In this document: positions 1 to 8,542 of the stretch, piece after piece
How the letters are laid out: each line of letters begins with the position of its first letter
Numbering within the stretch: the first letter of the stretch is position 1
NCBI RefSeq assembly: GCF_007990265.1
Contig: NZ_BJWH01000004.1
Coordinates: 1-64,000, forward strand
Direction: 5' to 3'
Source: Cellulomonas terrae
GTDB lineage: Bacteria > Actinomycetota > Actinomycetes > Actinomycetales > Cellulomonadaceae
Length of the DNA stretch: 64,000 nt
Made by a program: the position numbers and the translations under genes
Notes under the pieces: generated by a model
What the model was told of the DNA's origin: nothing
Database searches by the model: none
What the model saw: the letters and a program-made list of their open reading frames with translations, nothing else

Positions 1-18
1 CCGCGACCGTGGTCGCGG
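1..18 (-). terminator. Short perfect hairpin after the 158-residue gene
   Basis: CCGCGACC and GGTCGCGG form an 8-bp perfect stem with a 2-base loop, 13 bases past the stop codon of the minus-strand gene at 32-508. No T-run follows within the window, which is common for actinobacterial terminators. The window edge hides what lies beyond. Confidence 0.4.
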
Positions 19-31
19 CGGGACTGCAGGC

Positions 32-508
32 TCACGCGGGCGAGACCGTCGACGTGTAGACGTCGTTCGCCTCCGGATCGGCGCGGGTGTGCGCCACGGT
101 CATGTGCAGCAGGTCGGTGTCGTACCCCGCCACCGAGACGCGCACGAGGTCGCGGGCGGTCGTCGAGCTCGTCGACGGCCGGAACGCGAACTTGTCACCG
201 GGCGAGACCCGGGGCGTCGTCGCCGAGTGGGCGGGGACGTCCCCGAAGAAGGCTCCCGAGATCGTGAACGAGCTCTGCCACGGGGAGTTCACGCCGTTGC
301 TGCGGACGAGGGTGCCGTTGAGCCCCTCGACCAGCAGGCTCAGCTGGTTGGCGTCCAGCGGGCCCGAGTTGGCCACCTGGATGCGGAAGAGGACCTCTTC
401 GAGCGTGTTGATCACGGACCCGGGCGGGTCCACCTGGACGATCTGGACGTCCAGGAAGTCCCTCGGGTAGGTCTCGAACTCGTTGGCGAGGTCGGTGAGG
501 ATGGTCAT
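32..508 (-). CDS. Hypothetical protein, possible beta-sandwich (CARDB-like) fold, 158 aa
   Basis: I do not recognise a function. The ATG at 508 is preceded by AGGGGGAACC, a good ribosome binding site. There is no signal peptide, membrane segment or cysteine. The middle of the protein (about residues 25-115) alternates beta-type stretches such as EEVLFRIQVANSGPLDANQL and a proline-rich loop near DVPAHSATTPRVSPGDK. That pattern resembles CARDB or other adhesion-type Ig-like domains that begin with a statement of 'valued differences'; this is only a fold impression. It is the last gene after the LuxR-type regulator at 585-3359, with a 76-base gap that could hold its own promoter. The regulator may control it, which is inference from position only. 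Confidence 0.6.
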   Translation of the reverse strand: MTILTDLANEFETYPRDFLDVQIVQVDPPGSVINTLEEVLFRIQVANSGPLDANQLSLLVEGLNGTLVRSNGVNSPWQSSFTISGAFFGDVPAHSATTPRVSPGDKFAFRPSTSSTTARDLVRVSVAGYDTDLLHMTVAHTRADPEANDVYTSTVSPA

Positions 509-584
509 GATGGTTCCCCCTGCTGTGCGGTGCGGACCGGCTCTCGGTCCGACCCCCCGAACGTAGGTCGGCAGGGGTGCGGCC

Positions 585-3359
585 CTACAGCGGGGAAACC
601 CCTGACGACACCCCAGACCGCGCCACCCGGCGCGACAGCTCGGCGCGGTTGCGCAGCCCGAGCTTGCGGTAGGTCCGGGTCAGGTGCGCCTCCACGGTCG
701 ACTCGCTGACGAACAGCCGTGCGGCGATCTCCCGGTTGCGCAGACCGTCGGCCACGAGGGCTGCGATCTCGCTCTCGGTCGGCGTCAGCTCGTCGTCCGT
801 CGTGCCCCGGACCCGGTCGAGGAGCTCGACGACCACCGCGTCCCAACCCCGCACGCCCGCGTCCAGGAAGGTGGCGAGGTACCGCTCGCCGTGCTCGCGC
901 GCCCACTGCCGCCGACCTGTCCGCAGCGCCGCGGCCAGCGCGAACGAGCCGGTGCGGGCGGCGTCCAGCCCGTACCCGAGGCCCGCGAGACGGTCCTGGG
1001 CCCGCTGGAGGGCGTCGAAGGCCTCCGGCTGGTCCCGCAGGAGCAGCAGCTGCCCCGTGGCGGCCAGCACCTGGGCGTCCGCCCAGGGGGACGCCAGGGC
1101 GGCGCACTGGTCCCGCAACCGGTGCGTCAGCTGCTCGACGAGGTCGGTCGCGCCCGCGAGGCTCGCCACCTGGATCGCCTGCGGGAGCACAGGCACGGGC
1201 CCGGGGTGCGCGTAGCCGAGGGTGTCGAGCACGCCGAGCGCACCCTGCAGCGTGTCGAGCGCCGCGGGCCAGTCGCGTCGGGCGGCCGCCGCGACCCCCC
1301 GCACGTGTCCCGCCATCGCCAGCCGCGGTCGCTCCCCGACGCGCGCCGCCCACGCGTCGAGCCGGTCCGCGTGCGCGTGGGCCGCGTCCGTGTTCCCCCG
1401 GAGACCGGCGAGCAGGCCCGCGGGATAGGCCAGCCACGCGAGGGCCCGGTCGTCCGCGCAGTCCCGTGCCGCCTCGGACCCGTCCTCGAGGTGGTGCGCG
1501 GCGACGTCGAGCTCGCCCGCGGCCAGCGCCACCTGCGCCAGGTCGTACAGCCGGTACGACCGCTGGAACTCCGCGCCGTTGCTCCGTGCGCTGCGGTGCA
1601 TGGACTCGAGGTTCGTCCGCGCCCAGGCGAGGTGGCCGTCCCAGAGCTGCTGGCGACCCTGCAGGACCCGCGGCCACAGGGCGAGCTGCGACTGGACCAC
1701 CTCGCTCCCGACGGCCACGGCCTCCTCGATCAGCCCGTCGGTCCGCCGGCCGAGCAGCAGTGACGTCGTGGACACGGCGGACGCCGCCTGCGCGATCAGC
1801 ACCGCGTCGTCGAGAGACCGACCGGTCTCGAGCGCTGCCTGTGCACACGCCAGCCCTTCGTCCAGGCGACCGAGGTGGATGCCGAGGAGCCACCCGAGCA
1901 GCCCGAGCACCCGGCCGCGCAGGCTCGCGTGCGCGACCGACCCGTCCTCCGGGACCTCCTCCAACGCCGTCCGCAGCACAGCCTCCGCGTCCGTGAAGTC
2001 GAGCACGACGCGGCCGGTGACGACGGACGCGCGCAGCGGCCCCGGCTCGAGCCGTTCCAGCAGGCCGTCCGCGAGCCGCAGTGCCGTCGGGAGGTCCCCG
2101 GCGGTGGCGCACTGCATCATCCGGGCCAGGGTGCGTCGCACGGAGGCGTCCTCGTCGTCGGGCGGGGTCAGCCGGGCGCTGTCGCCGAGCAGGTCGGCCG
2201 CGAGCCGGGGGGCGCCCCGGCGCGCGAGCCGCAGGGCCGCCGACTCGATCTCGTCCGCGGCGGCGGCATCGGTCCCGTCGACGGCACGGGCCAGGTGCAC
2301 CGCCCGGGCGTCGGGATCCTCGAGGGTGCGTGCCAGCGCCGCGTGCAGGCCCCGACGGTCCAGGGCGTGCATCCCGGCGAGCACCGCTGTGGAGATCAGC
2401 GGGTGCGTGAACCGCAGGCCGAAGTCGTGCTCGAGCACGACCACCTCGGCATCCAGGGCCGGGCGGACGGCGTCGTCGACGCTCCGGAGCCCGGCGGCCG
2501 ACGCGAGGCCCCGCAGCGGCGACGGTCCCGCGAGCGCGAGCAGCCGCACGAGCCGCAGCGTGTCCGCGGGCAGCTCGGCGACGCGGTGACCGAGCGCGGC
2601 CAGCGGGGACCCGTCGGGCGGGCACCCGGTCCCGAGCTGGTGGGCGCGGGCGAGCTCGAGCGCGAAGAAGGGGTTCCCGTGCGCCAGCTCGCCCACCTGC
2701 GAGACCGCCGGGAGGCTCAGCGTGGGGACCGCGGCGGACACGATGCGTCGCAGGCTCAGGCGTTCCAGCCCGGGCAGGTCGAGCCGCTCGACGCCGCCGT
2801 CGAGGCCGGGTGCGGGGATGGCGAGCTCCTCGGGGCTCCAGGTCCGGGCGGTGGCCAGCAGGGAGACGGGCTCGTCGCCGAGCCGGCGCAGCGCGAAGCG
2901 CAGGGTGTGCCGAGTGATGTCGTCCAGCCACGGCAGGTCGTCGACGGCGACCACGACGGGAGCCTCGGCAGCCAGGGCGCGGAGCTGGTCGAGCAGCCAG
3001 CGGGACCGTTCGACGGCCGGCAGGTCGGCCGCCAGCTCGGTGGACGCCGGGAGACGGTCGAACAGGTCGTGCAGGCCCTGCGCAGGGTTGTCGCGGTCCT
3101 CCTCGCTGGGCCGAGCCACCAGCACGAGCGCCTGCGCCGCCCGGCAGCACTCGACCCCGTGCTCCCACAGGGTCGTCTTGCCGATGCCCGCCTCGCCGAC
3201 CAGGACGAGGGAGCGCCCGCGCGCGGCGAGCCGGACGTCGTCGGCGAACGACTCCACCCGCCGGAGCTCGGCGTCGCGTCCGACGATCCGCGGGAGCCTG
3301 CGGCCGGAGACGTGCAGGGAGGGGCCCCGCGGCTGTGCCGTACCGAGGAGATCCACCAC
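585..3359 (-). CDS. LuxR-family regulator with N-terminal AAA-type ATPase domain (LAL-like), 924 aa
   Basis: A large transcriptional regulator of the LuxR/LAL type, acting in the cytoplasm. Starting at the GTG at 3359, Walker A GEAGIGKT lies at residues 55-62 and Walker B VVVAVDD near 136-141, within an AAA_16-like NTPase domain (IVGRDAELRRVESF just upstream is the usual entry motif). The centre is Ala/Leu-rich helical, as expected for TPR-like repeats. The last 65 residues carry a classical LuxR helix-turn-helix: LTPTESEIAALVADGLRNRE then IAARLFVSESTVEAHL. The frame stays open far upstream (to 5057), but that part is antisense to the decarboxylase gene and is not coding. A second GTG at 3356 is equally possible; no strong ribosome binding site is seen, but the preceding stop is 5 bases away, so translational coupling is likely. 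Ligand unknown. Confidence 0.85.
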   Translation of the reverse strand: MVDLLGTAQPRGPSLHVSGRRLPRIVGRDAELRRVESFADDVRLAARGRSLVLVGEAGIGKTTLWEHGVECCRAAQALVLVARPSEEDRDNPAQGLHDLFDRLPASTELAADLPAVERSRWLLDQLRALAAEAPVVVAVDDLPWLDDITRHTLRFALRRLGDEPVSLLATARTWSPEELAIPAPGLDGGVERLDLPGLERLSLRRIVSAAVPTLSLPAVSQVGELAHGNPFFALELARAHQLGTGCPPDGSPLAALGHRVAELPADTLRLVRLLALAGPSPLRGLASAAGLRSVDDAVRPALDAEVVVLEHDFGLRFTHPLISTAVLAGMHALDRRGLHAALARTLEDPDARAVHLARAVDGTDAAAADEIESAALRLARRGAPRLAADLLGDSARLTPPDDEDASVRRTLARMMQCATAGDLPTALRLADGLLERLEPGPLRASVVTGRVVLDFTDAEAVLRTALEEVPEDGSVAHASLRGRVLGLLGWLLGIHLGRLDEGLACAQAALETGRSLDDAVLIAQAASAVSTTSLLLGRRTDGLIEEAVAVGSEVVQSQLALWPRVLQGRQQLWDGHLAWARTNLESMHRSARSNGAEFQRSYRLYDLAQVALAAGELDVAAHHLEDGSEAARDCADDRALAWLAYPAGLLAGLRGNTDAAHAHADRLDAWAARVGERPRLAMAGHVRGVAAAARRDWPAALDTLQGALGVLDTLGYAHPGPVPVLPQAIQVASLAGATDLVEQLTHRLRDQCAALASPWADAQVLAATGQLLLLRDQPEAFDALQRAQDRLAGLGYGLDAARTGSFALAAALRTGRRQWAREHGERYLATFLDAGVRGWDAVVVELLDRVRGTTDDELTPTESEIAALVADGLRNREIAARLFVSESTVEAHLTRTYRKLGLRNRAELSRRVARSGVSSGVSPL

Positions 3360-3364
3360 GAGGA

Positions 3365-4441
3365 TCAGGAGCGGTGCCCCCCGCGGGCTGATACGGCCGC
3401 GGGTGCGCGCTCCGCGACGCCCGGCGGCAGCGGTTCGCCCGGCGAGGTGAGATGGCGGGGCCGGCGCGGCACCGGGACGTCGGTGAGCAGCGGGGCGGGG
3501 AGCGCCTTGGCCAGCTCTCCGACGAGCGCGCGCCAGGACTGCTCGGCAGCCCGCAGGTGCGTCGCCACGTGCTCGGGGGCGACGTGACCGATCGCGCCGA
3601 TGCCGTCGGCTGCGTCGAGCGCGTCCAGACCGCGCTCGATCGCGGCCCGGGACGTCCGGTAGTTCGCCGTGTCCCGTGCCGTCGGCGGGGTCAGCACCTC
3701 CAGGACCGCGGCCGCGTCGTCGAACATCGAGCGCAGGAGCGCCACCGCGTGGGGCCTGTCGCCCATGGAGAGGCGGTCCGCAGAGTCCGTGACGGCCGCG
3801 ACGATCGTCGAGTGGGAGAGCCGGTCGACGGTCGCCGACAGCACACCGGGCGCGATCTGGATCTGCAGCAGGAGCGCGACGGTCCGCCCGAGGACCCGTT
3901 CCGAGCGCTCCCGCCGCACCCGCCGCCGCTCGGCCGCCCGTCGCGCTTCGTCCTCCGCGCGCAGCTCCAGGGCGAGCGCCTCGCGCTCGCGGCGCTCGGC
4001 CTCCTGCCGGGCCGCGTTCGCACGTCGGGACACCTGCTCCGTGGCCGCGCGCACGTGGTGCTCGGACTCGGTCTGGGCGCGGTGCACGAGCTCGACCGCG
4101 ACCGGGTTGGCGGGGCTCGCGTAGCCGGTGTCGGTGTAGCCGAAGAGGGCGATGTGGTGCTCCTCCGCCCACAGGACGGCGGTCTTGGTGAAACCGGAGC
4201 GCGAGTAGAAGACGGCGACGAACGAGCCGGCCGCGACGCGGAGGTCCTCGAGGTCGCTGCGTCCGACGGGGCTGCGGCGGTGCTCGACGCGACCGGCGAA
4301 GTCGATGCCGACGAGGTCCAGCTCCGTGGCGGATCCCGGTCCCGTGACGCGGACGTCGGTGCGGGCGAGGACCGTGCGGGCGTGCCGTTCGGCGAACCGC
4401 TCGGCGTCCCGCCACTGCGGGTCCTTGCCCGTCGCGCTCAC
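3365..4441 (-). CDS. Mrr-like restriction-endonuclease-fold protein with coiled-coil region, 358 aa
   Basis: The N-terminal ~120 residues look like the Mrr catalytic fold used in type IV restriction and related proteins: LDLVGIDFAGRVEHRRSP, then a strand FVAVFYSRSGFTKTAVLWAEE and the closing strand HIALFGYT. The usual catalytic lysine of the D-(E/Q)xK motif appears to be arginine (EHRR), so activity is doubtful. Residues about 115-185 form a charged coiled coil rich in Arg, Glu and Ala, followed by a helical C-terminus. The GTG at 4441 was chosen because GGAGGAGGTG stands 3 bases upstream; an in-frame start at 4498 lacks such a site. The gene ends 5 bases before the LuxR-type regulator and probably shares its transcript. 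It could be a sensor or scaffold instead of a nuclease. Confidence 0.65.
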   Translation of the reverse strand: MSATGKDPQWRDAERFAERHARTVLARTDVRVTGPGSATELDLVGIDFAGRVEHRRSPVGRSDLEDLRVAAGSFVAVFYSRSGFTKTAVLWAEEHHIALFGYTDTGYASPANPVAVELVHRAQTESEHHVRAATEQVSRRANAARQEAERREREALALELRAEDEARRAAERRRVRRERSERVLGRTVALLLQIQIAPGVLSATVDRLSHSTIVAAVTDSADRLSMGDRPHAVALLRSMFDDAAAVLEVLTPPTARDTANYRTSRAAIERGLDALDAADGIGAIGHVAPEHVATHLRAAEQSWRALVGELAKALPAPLLTDVPVPRRPRHLTSPGEPLPPGVAERAPAAVSARGGHRS

Positions 4442-4614
4442 GTCCACCTCCTCCACCGCAGCTGGGCCGGTCAGGCACGCCTTGACGGTAGTGACCACGC
4501 ACCAGCGCGGAGTCGACCGTCCGGGTGACCCGAGCGGCGCAACCCGACACCCCGGACGATTCGACCGGGTGAAACCGGGGCGCCCACGGGGCGGGCGGTG
4601 GCAGGGTGGGCGTC

Positions 4615-5994
4615 ATGACGGCACGGTGGCCGGCGTTCGCCCCGGCGCTCGACCGCGCGGTGCACCATGCGCGCGACTGGCTGACGTCCCTGGCGGAGCG
4701 ACCCGTGCACCCGCGGGCCCGACCGGACGACCTCGCGGCCGTCCTCGGCGGGCCTCTCCCGGACGGGCCGACCGCACCCGAGACCGTCGTCGACGAGCTC
4801 GCCGCCGGCGTCGAGCCCGGGCTGATGGGGATGCCGTCGGGACGCTTCTTCGGCTGGGTGATCGGAGGGACGCACCCGGCCGCGCTCGCGGCGGACTGGC
4901 TCACGAGCGCATGGGACCAGAACACGGCGATGCGCCACTCGACGCCGGGCGTCGTGGCGGTGGAGGACGCGGCGGCGGCGTGGGCGCTCGACCTCCTCGG
5001 CCTGCCGCCCGACGCCGACGTCGGGTTCGTCACCGGCGCCACGATGGCGAACTTCACGGGGCTCGCGGCCGCCCGGCAGCACGTCCTGGCCGACGCGGGC
5101 TGGGACGTCGGCCGCGACGGGCTCGCGGGCGGCCCGCGGGTCCGGGTGCTGGTCGGGGCGGAGCGGCACGAGACTCTCGACCTCGCGCTGCGCTACCTCG
5201 GGCTCGGCACGCCGACGGTCGTCGCCGCCGACGACCAGGGCCGGCTCGTCGTCGCCGACCTCGACCGCGCTCTGGCGCAGGGCGGTGGCCCGACGATCGT
5301 CTGCCTCCAGGCGGGCAACCTGCACTCCGGCGCGTTCGACCCGATGGCCCAGGCCGTCGACCTCGCGCACCGGCACGGCGCGTGGGTCCACGTCGACGGC
5401 GCCTTCGGTCTGTGGGCGGCCGCGTCTCCTCGGTTGCGGGGCCTCCTCGCCGGCGTCGAGCACGCCGACTCGTGGGCCACCGACGCGCACAAGACCCTCA
5501 ACGTGCCCTACGACTGCGGTCTGGCGATCGTCGCGCACCCCGAGCCGCTGCGCCGCGCCTTCGGCATGCACGCCGACTACTTCGCGACGTTCAGCGGGTC
5601 GGGCGACCCGCTGGAGAAGGTGCCCGAGCTCTCCCGTCGTGCACGCGGCGTGCCGGTGTGGGCGGTCCTGCGGTCGCTCGGGCGCAGCGGGGTCGAGGAC
5701 CTGGTCGACGGGCTCGTGGCGAACGCCAGGGCCATCGCCGACGGGATCGCGACGATCGACGGCGCCGAGATCCTCAACGACGTCGTGTTCACCCAGGTCT
5801 GCGTCGGGTTCGGCTCCGACGAGCGCACCCGTGCCGTCACCGCACGCGTGCTGGCCGACGGGGTGACGTGGATGTCGGGATCGCGGTGGCAGGGTCGCGA
5901 CGTGCTGCGCGTGTCGGTGAGCAACTGGTCGACGGACGCCGAGGACGTCGCCCGCTCGGTCGACGCCGTCCGGCGGGCGGCGTCGACCGGCTGA
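4615..5994 (+). CDS. Pyridoxal-phosphate-dependent decarboxylase family protein, 459 aa
   Basis: Group II (glutamate/aromatic amino acid) decarboxylase-like PLP enzyme, fold type I. GFVTGATMANFTGLAAAR binds the cofactor phosphate region, HVDGAFGLWAAAS gives the Asp that pairs with the pyridine nitrogen, and ATDAHKTLNVPYDCG contains the Schiff-base lysine, Lys293 from the ATG at 4615. Length fits the family (about 450-500). A GTG at 4606 in the same frame is an alternative start; AGGGTGG precedes the ATG. Substrate cannot be told from sequence: aromatic-L-amino-acid, tyrosine and aspartate decarboxylases all share these motifs. It stands alone, divergent from the Mrr-like gene and convergent with the DNA glycosylase gene. 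Confidence 0.85.
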   Translation: MTARWPAFAPALDRAVHHARDWLTSLAERPVHPRARPDDLAAVLGGPLPDGPTAPETVVDELAAGVEPGLMGMPSGRFFGWVIGGTHPAALAADWLTSAWDQNTAMRHSTPGVVAVEDAAAAWALDLLGLPPDADVGFVTGATMANFTGLAAARQHVLADAGWDVGRDGLAGGPRVRVLVGAERHETLDLALRYLGLGTPTVVAADDQGRLVVADLDRALAQGGGPTIVCLQAGNLHSGAFDPMAQAVDLAHRHGAWVHVDGAFGLWAAASPRLRGLLAGVEHADSWATDAHKTLNVPYDCGLAIVAHPEPLRRAFGMHADYFATFSGSGDPLEKVPELSRRARGVPVWAVLRSLGRSGVEDLVDGLVANARAIADGIATIDGAEILNDVVFTQVCVGFGSDERTRAVTARVLADGVTWMSGSRWQGRDVLRVSVSNWSTDAEDVARSVDAVRRAASTG

Positions 5995-6067
5995 CGTCAG
6001 CGGCTGGTGCTGGTGGGGGTCGACGGGCGGCGAGGGCCGCATCGTGACCGCGCCGCGCTCGTGCTGC

Positions 6068-6895
6068 TCAGAGGGCGTACGCGGCCGAGGTCCAGAGGTG
6101 CACGGCCGCGTAGGCGCGCAGAGGGCGCCAACGCTCGGCCAGTCGCGTGACGTCCGCCGCGGACCCCACCCCGAGAGCGCGGCGCAGCACGAGGTCGCCG
6201 ACGGGCATCGCGTCGCGGTCGCCCAGCACGCGCAGGGCGAGGTAGTCCGCGGTCCACGGACCGATCCCGGGGAGGGCGACGAGGTGCTCCCGCGTGCCCG
6301 GCCCTCGCAGGTCGAGCCCGTCGGCGCACGCCCGCGCGAGGGCGTGCAGGGTGCGCGCACGGGAGTGCGTGATGCGCACGACGCTCTGCAGCTCCACCGG
6401 GTCCACCGCCGCGAGCCGCTCCGGCGTCGGGTAGGCGGTCAGCCCACCGGGTCCGGGCTCGCCGTACGCGGCGGCGAGCCGTCCGCCGAACGTGCGGGCC
6501 GCGGCCAGCGAGACCTGCTGGCCGAGCACCGTCGTGACCGCTGCCTCGAAGCCGTCGGGGTGGCCGAGGATCCGCAGCCGCGGGCGGGCCCGGACCAGCG
6601 GCCCGAGGACCTCGTCGTCCGCGAAGGCGCCCACGACGGCATCGAGGTCGTCGGCGAGGCCGAACCACGCGACGGCGAGCGCGCTCAGGTCCGCCTCCGA
6701 CCCGGCGCTCGCGCGGAGGGCGACCCGGTCCGGTCCGAGCGTCGCGGCGACGAGGGCCGGTCGGTCGCCCAGCAGCACGACACGTGTCACCGTGCCGGCG
6801 TCCACGACCTCCACCCCGGGCACCGCGTGCGCGACCAGCGAGGCGAGCGCCGGCGCCGGGTCGAACGGCTGCCGCAGGATGAGGGAGGCGCTCAC
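6068..6895 (-). CDS. alkA: DNA-3-methyladenine glycosylase II (AlkA-like), 275 aa
   Basis: Base-excision repair enzyme that removes alkylated purines. The C-terminal half has the HhH-GPD signature: a helix-hairpin-helix LVALPGIGPWTADYLALRVL and the conserved catalytic Asp in MPVGDLVLRRAL (Asp234). The N-terminal ~80 residues match the AlkA N-terminal domain by position. The regulator domain of Ada is not fused here, unlike in some actinobacteria. The GTG at 6895 gives SASLILRQPFDPAPALA, the usual N-terminus; a TTG at 6928 is the only upstream alternative. There is no Shine-Dalgarno sequence, but a TANNNT box ends 6 bases upstream, so the message may be leaderless. A second alkylation-repair gene (12071-12607) lies nearby but is not in the same operon. 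Confidence 0.85.
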   Translation of the reverse strand: MSASLILRQPFDPAPALASLVAHAVPGVEVVDAGTVTRVVLLGDRPALVAATLGPDRVALRASAGSEADLSALAVAWFGLADDLDAVVGAFADDEVLGPLVRARPRLRILGHPDGFEAAVTTVLGQQVSLAAARTFGGRLAAAYGEPGPGGLTAYPTPERLAAVDPVELQSVVRITHSRARTLHALARACADGLDLRGPGTREHLVALPGIGPWTADYLALRVLGDRDAMPVGDLVLRRALGVGSAADVTRLAERWRPLRAYAAVHLWTSAAYAL

Positions 6896-6901
6896 GCGAC
6901 G

Positions 6902-6933
6902 ACGGTAACGTGCTGGACGCTTTACCAAGTCAA
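6902..6933 (-). promoter_or_regulatory. Possible leaderless promoter of the alkA-like gene
   Basis: On the minus strand TACCGT ends 6 bases before the GTG start at 6895, the spacing seen at leaderless actinobacterial genes. TTGACT lies 20 bases further upstream (6928-6933), a longer gap than the ideal 17-18. This small area is AT-richer than its surroundings. Confidence 0.3.
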
Positions 6934-6972
6934 GGTATTTCCATGGAGCGGATGCGCCCCTGGCGTGGCAGT

Positions 6973-6989
6973 GCTAGAACTGTTCTAGC
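6973..6989. promoter_or_regulatory. Perfect 17-bp palindrome in the alkA/mscS divergent gap
   Basis: GCTAGAACTGTTCTAGC is an exact inverted repeat of 8+1+8 bases. It sits 78 bases upstream of the alkA-like start and about 200 upstream of the MscS gene. It contains GAAC/GTTC half-sites, but they are separated by one base; the actinobacterial LexA box (CGAACNNNNGTTCG) has four, so LexA binding is unlikely. A TetR- or MarR-type dimer is a plausible binder; none is encoded adjacent. Confidence 0.5.
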
Positions 6990-7125
6990 TGATCGCACCG
7001 GGAGCCCGGGGCGACCAGCCGGTCGCAAGTTGGGCCGCGTTGCCGAGGGCCACGGCGAGAGCCGGGCCGCCCGTGAGGGTTCAGGGAGTGCGCCAAGCCT
7101 CGTGCCGGCGAGACGCCTCTCCGTG

Positions 7126-7158
7126 GCGCCCCGTCCCCGAGAACAGGGGACGGGGCGC
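7126..7158. other. Perfect 13-bp hairpin in the leader of the MscS gene
   Basis: GCGCCCCGTCCCC and GGGGACGGGGCGC pair perfectly around a 7-base loop. It ends 32 bases before the GTG of the channel gene. The flanking genes are divergent, so it does not terminate either of them. It could be an attenuator or mRNA-stabilising stem in the mscS 5' leader, or end an unrecognised small transcript. The remaining DNA from 6990 to 7125 shows no convincing gene. Confidence 0.55.
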
Positions 7159-7190
7159 ACCTACGTCCGGCACTGCCTACGCTGAGGGGC

Positions 7191-8504
7191 GTGCGCCCCC
7201 ACCTGCTCCCCGGCGCCGTCGACGAGTCCGTGGCGGACGATGTCCAGGGCTTCGTCGTGCCGACGGTGTCCCTGCTGGCTGCGATCGTCATCGCCTTCCT
7301 CGCGGCAACCCTCATCTCCGTCGTCGTGCGGCGGCTCGCCCGTCGCTCCACCGTCGCCGCCGACCTCACCCGCCGCTCGCGCAAGCCGATGCGCGCGGTC
7401 CTGCTCGTCGTCGCGGTCTGGATCGCGCTGCGCCTGAGCACCGACCCGTCCGACTGGACCCGCACCGTCGAGCACGTGCTGCTCATCGCGTTCATCGTCA
7501 CCGTGGCCTGGCTGATCGGCAGCCTCGCCTTCGTGCTCGAGGACGCCGCCCTCCAGCGGTACCGGATCGACGTCGCCGACAACCGGCACGCCCGCCGCGT
7601 CCGCACGCAGGTGCAGGTGCTGCGGAGGATCACGGTCGCGATCCTCGTGCTCTGCGCGATCGCGGCCATCCTGCTGACGTTCCCCTCGGCGCGCGCGCTC
7701 GGTGCGAGCCTGCTGGCGTCGGCGGGTCTCATCTCGATCGTGGCCGGCCTGGCCGCGCAGAGCTCCCTGGCCAACGTGTTCGCCGGGCTGCAGCTCGCGT
7801 TCACCGACGCGATCCGGGTGGACGACGTGGTCGTCGTCGCCGACGAGTGGGGCCGGATCGAGGAGATCACGCTCACCTACGTCGTCGTGCACGTCTGGGA
7901 CGACCGTCGCCTGATCCTGCCGTCCACGTACTTCACGACGACGCCGTTCGAGAACTGGACGCGCCGCGCGGCCGACCTGCTGGGCACCGTCGAGCTCGAC
8001 GTCGACTGGGAGGTCCCCGTCGAGGCGATGCGCACCGAGCTGACGCGGCTGCTCCAGGACACCGACCTGTGGGACCGCCGCGTCGGCATCCTGCAGGTCA
8101 CGGATGCGGTCGGCGGGCTGGTCCGCGTCCGCGCGCTGGCCAGCGCCGTCGACGCCCCCACCCTGTTCGACCTGCGGTGCTACGTCCGCGAGGGGCTGGT
8201 CGGCTGGCTGCAGCGCGAAGCGCCGGAGAGCCTGCCGAAGACGAGGTTCGAGGGCGGAGCGCCCGTGTCGGGCCGCCGGGCGGCCACGCGCCCCGACTCG
8301 GCACCGACGCCCGTGCTCCCGGTCCCGGGGGCGTGGTCCCCGGACGACACGCAGACCATCACCACCGGCGGCCAGGACGCCCGGCTCTTCACCGGCAGCA
8401 TCGAGGCACTGGAGCGGTCGCGGAACTTCTCCGGGCCGGGTCAGGACGTCATCGACGAGCGCGAGCAGACCGCGGACGACCACGGTGAGGGGCGGCAGCC
8501 CTGA
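7191..8504 (+). CDS. MscS-family mechanosensitive ion channel, 437 aa
   Basis: Small-conductance mechanosensitive channel that opens under membrane tension and releases solutes on hypo-osmotic shock. The N-terminal third holds about four membrane segments (for example VPTVSLLAAIVIAFLAATLI and VLLIAFIVTVAWLIGSLAFV). The pore-lining helix region ALGASLLASAGLISIVAGLA leads into AQSSLANVFAGLQLAFTDAI, the typical TM3-to-beta junction, followed by the beta domain DDVVVVADEWGRIEEITLTY and LILPSTYFTTTPFENWTRR. A C-terminal tail of about 75 residues is polar and likely cytosolic. The GTG at 7191 follows GAGGGGC. It runs into the next gene with almost no gap. Confidence 0.85.
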   Translation: MRPHLLPGAVDESVADDVQGFVVPTVSLLAAIVIAFLAATLISVVVRRLARRSTVAADLTRRSRKPMRAVLLVVAVWIALRLSTDPSDWTRTVEHVLLIAFIVTVAWLIGSLAFVLEDAALQRYRIDVADNRHARRVRTQVQVLRRITVAILVLCAIAAILLTFPSARALGASLLASAGLISIVAGLAAQSSLANVFAGLQLAFTDAIRVDDVVVVADEWGRIEEITLTYVVVHVWDDRRLILPSTYFTTTPFENWTRRAADLLGTVELDVDWEVPVEAMRTELTRLLQDTDLWDRRVGILQVTDAVGGLVRVRALASAVDAPTLFDLRCYVREGLVGWLQREAPESLPKTRFEGGAPVSGRRAATRPDSAPTPVLPVPGAWSPDDTQTITTGGQDARLFTGSIEALERSRNFSGPGQDVIDEREQTADDHGEGRQP

Positions 8505-8542
8505 TCGAGCCGGTCACGCCCGACCTGCTGGTCGACCGGCTG

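Noticed and set aside
505..3168. 887-codon minus-strand frame inside the LuxR-type gene
   Set aside because: Arg/Pro/Gly-only composition and no motifs; a frame-shifted shadow.
6973..6989. LexA (SOS) box near the DNA repair gene alkA
   Set aside because: GAAC and GTTC are one base apart; the actinobacterial box needs four.
6910..7185. 91-codon plus ORF covering the palindrome and hairpin
   Set aside because: No ribosome binding site, Arg/Gly/Ser-rich, no recognisable feature; the perfect dyads explain the sequence better.
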